Shown piece by piece: positions 40,073 through 43,503 of a stretch of DNA of 43,503 nt (positions are counted from its first letter, which is position 1; the number at the start of each line of letters is the position of its first letter). The DNA is from Aliagarivorans taiwanensis DSM 22990 (GTDB lineage: Bacteria; Pseudomonadota; Gammaproteobacteria; Enterobacterales; Celerinatantimonadaceae). The notes beneath the pieces are model-generated. The model did not search any database. It was given only the letters and a program-made list of their open reading frames with translations, and was not told the DNA's origin. The translations under genes were made by a program, and so were the position numbers. Location of the stretch: positions 1 to 43,503 of the forward strand of contig NZ_AUBZ01000037.1 of assembly GCF_000429505.1 (NCBI RefSeq). Reading direction: 5' to 3'.

Positions 40073-40663
40073 TTACCCCTGCATTGGCAGGTGCCGAAGC
40101 AGGGCCGTCACAGCTTGGGCCAAGCGCTCATCATCCATATCTAGGTACTCTCGCCCATGCTGATCTTGGGCGGTATTTGCTAGCCCCTGCAAGCTGGAGC
40201 TAAACAACACCCGGCCACTATCTGGCGCCACCACGCTAAACATCAAGGTTGCCAAGCGCCCATCAACATTGGCCGCCTGCTCATTGAGCCCGGGGCTGAT
40301 ATCAAACAAGGCAATCAACTGGCTATCGCTGAGCTGCTGCGACGTAACTACCGTATAGACCATCCAGTACTGGCACGTCGTGTCGCTATCGACGACCTGC
40401 AACTGCATGCCTTGCAATTGATTAAGAATAACCGGCTCCACTTGCTCGAGCGCGGCCAGGTTGGCGAGCCGGGGATCGCGCAGACTCTCCCCTATTAAAG
40501 GGTGCACACACAGTGCATCACCATTGGCCAGCTCAAACCCCGGCGCCGCCGATACCACCATTGCACTGCGCTTCTCGGCAGGCGCTGGTAATTCTTCCAC
40601 TTGGCTACATCCGATGTTGGCAATGGCCAGACCTACTAGCACTAACAAGCTGAAGCTACGCAT
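40073..40663 (-). CDS. Probable periplasmic or outer-membrane lipoprotein, unknown function
   Basis: 196 aa, not recognised. Signal MRSFSLLVLVGLAIANIGC ends in a lipobox-like ANIGC; the -3 Asn is atypical, so lipidation is likely but not certain. The mature part has two further Cys (DALCVHPL, DTTCQYW) and a beta-rich pattern, ending in an acidic YLDMDDERLAQAVTALL helix. AAGG SD upstream of ATG. It is divergent from bufA across 145 bp, so a shared regulatory region is possible, but nothing in the sequence ties it to bufferin function. Confidence 0.65.
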   Translation of the reverse strand: MRSFSLLVLVGLAIANIGCSQVEELPAPAEKRSAMVVSAAPGFELANGDALCVHPLIGESLRDPRLANLAALEQVEPVILNQLQGMQLQVVDSDTTCQYWMVYTVVTSQQLSDSQLIALFDISPGLNEQAANVDGRLATLMFSVVAPDSGRVLFSSSLQGLANTAQDQHGREYLDMDDERLAQAVTALLRHLPMQG

Positions 40664-40760
40664 TTTTTTTACCTTACTAACTGATCGCCTTTTTACTATC
40701 TTCAGCTATTTTTTAGATTCAGTGAAATTTTTTTATTCGTTCTGCGGTTTATCTAGCTGA

Positions 40761-40779
40761 CAACGCCATACGGGTGTTG
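40761..40779. promoter_or_regulatory. Dyad upstream of bufA, possible operator
   Basis: CAACGCC-N5-GGTGTTG, 6 of 7 pairs matching, ends 29 bp before the bufA ATG. No match to a named operator is claimed. Confidence 0.35.
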
Positions 40780-40808
40780 ACCTACTAGCAAACACAAAGG
40801 GAAATACT

Positions 40809-41066
40809 ATGAAAAGTAAACATCTAATGATCGCAACAGCTGTTACCGGTGCACTGGCTCTGGGTACTTTGGCAACCACCCCTGTCGCAGAAGCGGCTGG
40901 CAAAGAGAAATGTTACGGCGTTTCTAAAGCGGGTCAAAACGACTGTGCAACCAAAACCAGCTCTTGCGCTGGCACCGCGAAAGAAGACGGCCAGAAAGAT
41001 GCCTTCGTGGTAGTTCCTAAGGGCCTGTGTGAAAAACTGATTGGCGGCAGCACCCAATCTAGCTAA
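40809..41066 (+). CDS. bufA1: BufA1-type bufferin precursor (DUF2282), Cys-rich RiPP
   Basis: 85 aa. A Sec signal ([19 protein letters not shown]..., cleavage near AEA|A at about residue 29) precedes a short mature peptide with four Cys at 35, 46, 53 and 74 in the pattern [23 protein letters not shown] ... PKGLCEKL (segments shown separately: [13 protein letters not shown] and KTSSCAG). This is the DUF2282 pattern. In characterised bufferins (Caulobacter), the central Cys pair becomes thiooxazole heterocycles by the MNIO enzyme, allowing copper binding and export to the periplasm. I infer the same here from family membership and neighbours; the modification is not visible in DNA. First gene of the operon; SD AAAGGG. 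Confidence 0.88.
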   Translation: MKSKHLMIATAVTGALALGTLATTPVAEAAGKEKCYGVSKAGQNDCATKTSSCAGTAKEDGQKDAFVVVPKGLCEKLIGGSTQSS

Positions 41067-41080
41067 CGGGCAAGATTATC

Positions 41081-41107
41081 CGGGAGCAGCCCTCGCCGCT
41101 GCTCCCG
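41081..41107 (+). promoter_or_regulatory. Strong hairpin between bufA and bufB
   Basis: A perfect 10-bp stem CGGGAGCAGC / GCTGCTCCCG with a 7-nt loop, starting 14 nt after the bufA stop. No T-run follows, so it is not a full intrinsic terminator. It may stabilise or partly stop the bufA message, giving more precursor than enzyme. Confidence 0.7.
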
Positions 41108-41145
41108 ATTCCCCCACCAGTTAGGTTTACCTTACGGGAGTAACT

Positions 41146-42015
41146 ATGCAGCACCTACAGTTTGGTTTAGGGATCCGCAGTCAGATTGCCAACTCGCTTA
41201 CCCAACAAAAGCACCCTGCTATCGATTTTGTTGAAGCCCACACCGAAAACTACTTTAATCCCCACTCACTAAGCAGCCACCAGCTATCTCAGGCTGCACA
41301 GCACTATCCGGTCACACTGCACGGGGTTGGACTATCTTTAGGCTCAGCGCAAGGCTTGGATAAGCAACACTTACTCAAGGTGAAACAGTGCGTTGAACGC
41401 TATCAACCTGCGCTCGTCAGTGAACACCTAAGTTGGAGCCAAATTGACGGCCAACACTTTAACGATCTTCTGCCTGTACCCTATACCGAGGAGAGCTTTA
41501 AGGTCTTTGCCGACAACATCAAGCAATTTCAAGACACCCTGCAACGCCAGATACTTATCGAAAACCCCTCGGCCTATCTGCAGTATGCCGACAGTAAAAT
41601 CGCTGAAGCCGATTTTCTCAATCAGCTCAGCGCCGAAACCGGCTGCGGCTTGCTGCTTGATATCAATAACGTGTTTGTCAGCGCATTCAACCAAAACAGC
41701 GAGGGCGTCATTGATGCGGGCAAACGCTATCTGGAGCAAATCGACAGCCATCGAGTAAAGCAGCTGCATATGGCCGGCCATACCGAGAAGCAGATCGGTG
41801 ATGCTTGCATATTGATCGATACCCACAACCAACTGGTTCGTGATGAGGTATGGGAGTTGTATCGCCACTACCTTAGCCTTAGTCAAGCGCCGATGATGGT
41901 GTTATTGGAGTGGGACAGCGACTTCCCAGAGTTTGAGGTACTTGAGCAGCAACTATCGCTGCTGCGCACTCATGCCGATAGCGCAAAGGACGCACGGGAG
42001 CTAAGCCATGCTTGA
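41146..42015 (+). CDS. bufB: BufB, DUF692 multinuclear iron oxidative enzyme (MNIO)
   Basis: 289 aa TIM-barrel metalloenzyme. Motifs in order: GLGIRSQI, DFVEAHTENYF, LHGVGLSLGS, VSEHLSWS, HFNDLLPVPYTEE, ENPSAYLQY, GCGLLLDINNVFVSAFNQ, QLHMAGH, DTHNQLV and LLEWDSDFPE. The His, Glu, Asp and Asn residues in these motifs are the metal ligands of the family (MbnB and TglH are relatives). It acts on the BufA Cys residues in the cytosol. Its role is assigned by the adjacent precursor. SD GGGAG; overlaps bufC by 8 nt. Confidence 0.92.
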   Translation: MQHLQFGLGIRSQIANSLTQQKHPAIDFVEAHTENYFNPHSLSSHQLSQAAQHYPVTLHGVGLSLGSAQGLDKQHLLKVKQCVERYQPALVSEHLSWSQIDGQHFNDLLPVPYTEESFKVFADNIKQFQDTLQRQILIENPSAYLQYADSKIAEADFLNQLSAETGCGLLLDINNVFVSAFNQNSEGVIDAGKRYLEQIDSHRVKQLHMAGHTEKQIGDACILIDTHNQLVRDEVWELYRHYLSLSQAPMMVLLEWDSDFPEFEVLEQQLSLLRTHADSAKDARELSHA

Positions 42016-42763
42016 GCAACTACAGCGCGATTTCTCCGCCTATCTGCGCAGGCAGGACGAGCAAGTCTTTGAGCAGCTGGCACCCACCAGCGTTAGTGCC
42101 CAACAAGCAATGCAGATCTACCGCAACAACTATGTGGCGAGCCTCAGTGAAGCGTTGCAAGCCAGCTACCCCACGGTACTGCAGTTAGTTGGTGAAGAGA
42201 GCTTCGATAGCATCGCCCGTGCTTACTTGGCCAAGTTTGGTCATAACAGCGGTGACCTTAACCGTTTTGGCGAGCACTTTGCGGAGTTCACGGCATCGCT
42301 ACCAGAGCTACGCTCACTCGACTACCTATGCGATGTCGCCCGCTTTGACTGGCTGATGGAACAGGTAAGTGCAGCGCCACTTAGCGACACACCGTTTGAT
42401 GTGGCTGCCCTCAGCTCGGTCAGCGAGGCGCAGTTTATAGACTTGGTATTTAACTTGCGCTCTCAGCTTGCACTATTTACCAGCGCCCACCCTATCGTCA
42501 CCATCCATCAGATGGTGAGCGAACAACAGGTTGAGGCGATTGAATTGAACACCTCGGAGTACGCTGCGCTTATCAAGCAGCCTGATTTTAGTGTGCGGGT
42601 ATTGCCCTTATCGGCAAGCGAGCACCGGTTCCTGCAACATTGTGAGCGCCAACGGCCATTGGCCGAGCTCGATGAAGAGTGTCTTGAGCAGCTCCAAGCA
42701 CTGCTTGGTATGGCCCTCCAGCAACAGTTACTCAGCGGCTTTAACGCCGCTGCTAAAGCCTAA
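42008..42763 (+). CDS. bufC: BufC, DUF2063 partner protein
   Basis: 251 aa. The N-terminal DUF2063 domain (about residues 1-95) contains MQIYRNNYVASLSEALQASYPTVLQLVGEESF (shortened: IYRNNYVASLSEAL and YPTVLQLVGEE), ARAYLAKFGHNSGDLNRFG and the LDYLCDVARFDWLMEQ segment. The C-terminal about 130 aa are less conserved. Family members pair with DUF692 proteins and are thought to recognise the precursor for the MNIO. Start overlaps the bufB stop (ATGCTTGA), indicating translational coupling and roughly equal amounts. Confidence 0.9.
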   Translation: MLEQLQRDFSAYLRRQDEQVFEQLAPTSVSAQQAMQIYRNNYVASLSEALQASYPTVLQLVGEESFDSIARAYLAKFGHNSGDLNRFGEHFAEFTASLPELRSLDYLCDVARFDWLMEQVSAAPLSDTPFDVAALSSVSEAQFIDLVFNLRSQLALFTSAHPIVTIHQMVSEQQVEAIELNTSEYAALIKQPDFSVRVLPLSASEHRFLQHCERQRPLAELDEECLEQLQALLGMALQQQLLSGFNAAAKA

Positions 42764-42776
42764 ATAAGGAAAAACA

Positions 42777-43226
42777 ATGACTTTAGTGACCCACTATCAA
42801 CGCTTAGTGTCAGCAATGCAGGCGGCACTGATCCCATTACTGCTCACGGTTTGCCGCTTATGGGTGGCGTGGGTATTCTTCCGCTCAGGCTGGCTCAAAT
42901 ACAACAGCTGGGACTCCACCCTGTTCTTGTTCGAACTGGAATATCAGGTGCCGCTGCTTCCCTGGCAACTGGCTGCATATTTGGGCACCGCGACCGAACT
43001 GATTGTTCCGCTGTTCCTATTACTGGGTCTGGCGACGCGTCCGGCAGCCTTTGTGCTGTTCTTCTTTAACATTATTGCGGTGGTGTCTTACCCAGCCCTT
43101 TGGCCCGGCGGTTTTTACGACCACCAGCTGTGGGGCCTTATGATTCTGATCACCTTGATTTGGGGAGCCGGACCGTTGTCGGCCGATCATGTGCTTAGCA
43201 AACGACAGCAAGCAAGCCAAAACTGA
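42777..43226 (+). CDS. DoxX-family membrane protein of the buf operon
   Basis: 149 aa, four predicted transmembrane helices (about residues 15-38, 58-80, 85-104, 110-132) with DoxX motifs WVAWVFFRSGWLKYNSW and ATELIVPLFLLLGLATRPAAF (shortened: GWLKYNSW, ATRPAAF). DoxX proteins commonly end DUF2282-DUF692-DUF2063 operons; the role is not settled and may be in membrane redox or export. SD AAGGA 7 nt before ATG, 13 nt after bufC. Confidence 0.88.
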   Translation: MTLVTHYQRLVSAMQAALIPLLLTVCRLWVAWVFFRSGWLKYNSWDSTLFLFELEYQVPLLPWQLAAYLGTATELIVPLFLLLGLATRPAAFVLFFFNIIAVVSYPALWPGGFYDHQLWGLMILITLIWGAGPLSADHVLSKRQQASQN

Positions 43227-43262
43227 GGCAAATATAGCGATCAAAAAAGGCGGCTCACGGGC

Positions 43263-43281
43263 CTGTCTCTTATACACAAAT
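43263..43281 (+). repeat. IS terminal inverted repeat, nearly the Tn5 mosaic end
   Basis: CTGTCTCTTATACACAAAT equals the 19-bp mosaic end at 17 of 19 positions (differs at 17 and 18). It lies at the edge of a natural IS, so it is not an adapter remnant. Confidence 0.85.
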
Positions 43282-43309
43282 CCCCGAACATCGTTCGGGG
43301 ATTTTTTTT
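43278..43309 (+). terminator. Intrinsic terminator just inside the IS end
   Basis: AAATCCCCGAAC / GTTCGGGGATTT with a 3-nt loop and a run of eight or more Ts, ending 57 bp before the transposase start. It would stop read-through from buf genes into the transposase gene. Confidence 0.85.
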
Positions 43310-43366
43310 GAACTCAATCCTCACCTTGTGATCAGATCATTTAGATTTCTCAATGAGATGGTTACG

Positions 43367-43503
43367 ATGGACAGTTCAAACCCAATGGAGTGGGCACAAG
43401 CGCAGTTTAGTCAGGCAGAGCTCAATGACCCCAGACGTACTCAAAGGCTTATATCGCTAGCTGCTTCACTTGCCAGCCAACCCGGAGTCGCTGTGTCTAA
43501 ACT
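43367..43503 (+). CDS. IS4/IS50-group transposase (N-terminal 45 aa, truncated by window edge)
   Basis: Reads MDSSNPMEWAQAQFSQAELN then DPRRTQRLISLAASLASQPG. It lines up with Tn5 transposase (ADWAKSVFSSAALGDPRRTARLVNVAAQLA): the W-A, F-S and GDPRRT/NDPRRT positions agree. This is the DNA-binding N-terminus; the DDE catalytic core is not in the window. ATG 43358 is also in frame. Confidence 0.85.
   Translation, partial: MDSSNPMEWAQAQFSQAELNDPRRTQRLISLAASLASQPGVAVSK

Larger units (their letters stand above)
43263..43503 (+). mobile_element. IS4-family (IS50-group) insertion sequence, left part
   Basis: It starts with the terminal repeat at 43263, followed by a hairpin terminator and then the transposase N-terminus, and is cut by the window end. 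It lies 36 bp after the doxX stop. The 9 bp left of it (43254-43262) should be one copy of the target duplication; the partner is outside the window. Confidence 0.85.

Noticed and set aside
40664-40808. Sigma-E type promoter upstream of bufA (GAAATT ... TCTGC)
   Set aside because: Spacing is too short and both boxes are poor.
43263-43281. Tn5 mosaic-end match as a sequencing-adapter artefact
   Set aside because: It differs from the adapter at two positions and is followed by a terminator and a transposase N-terminus at the correct distance, so it is a natural IS end.

Overview
The window is chromosomal DNA from a gammaproteobacterium. Its gene content and order (icd / cspD / clpS-clpA / infA / bpt-aat / trxB / lrp / ftsK-lolA-rarA / serS, and apt-dnaX-ybaB ... 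recR-htpG) best fit the Shewanella/Ferrimonas branch of the Alteromonadales. HexR and PsrA-type regulators and the long PurC support this. The genus is an inference; I could not search a database.

Layout. 1-336 is the 5' part of an IS200-family element (Y1 transposase on the minus strand). 387-3082 holds htpG (perfectly spaced sigma-32 promoter) and recR. 3235-7496 interrupts the usual ybaB-recR linkage with a degenerate BarA-like sensor, purC and a PhnA-domain gene. 7560-11214 (minus) is ybaB, dnaX (with a complete programmed -1 frameshift signal), apt with an attenuator-like leader, and an unlisted 37-aa membrane micro-ORF. 11288-19320 carries dusC, a DksA-like zinc-finger gene, serS, rarA-lolA-ftsK and lrp. 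19718-25522 is trxB, aat-bpt, infA, a frameshifted clpA, clpS and cspD: nearly the whole bacterial Leu N-degron pathway in one place. 25624-33034 has icd, rluE, mnmA-hflD-purB, a membrane-anchored J-domain protein, a Lon-N-domain protein and a small unknown gene. 33122-33279 is a palindromic MITE-like repeat, followed by two tRNA-Ser genes. 33762-36653 is glk and hexR (divergent, with HexR-box candidates) and a periplasmic solute-binding-like protein. 36838-39826 is a psrA-fadE operon in which fadE is frameshifted. 40073-43226 is a lipoprotein gene divergent from a bufABC-doxX operon.

The most notable system is that last operon: a Cys-rich DUF2282 precursor with a Sec signal, a DUF692 (MNIO) enzyme, a DUF2063 partner and a DoxX-like membrane protein. 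This is the architecture of bufferins, ribosomally made, post-translationally modified copper-binding peptides. The window ends inside an IS4/IS50-group element whose terminal repeat is nearly the Tn5 mosaic end and which landed in what looks like the doxX terminator.

Two single-base frameshifts (clpA and fadE) in otherwise intact genes mean either two real gene losses or sequence errors. Both window edges lie in insertion sequences, as expected if this is a whole contig broken at repeats.
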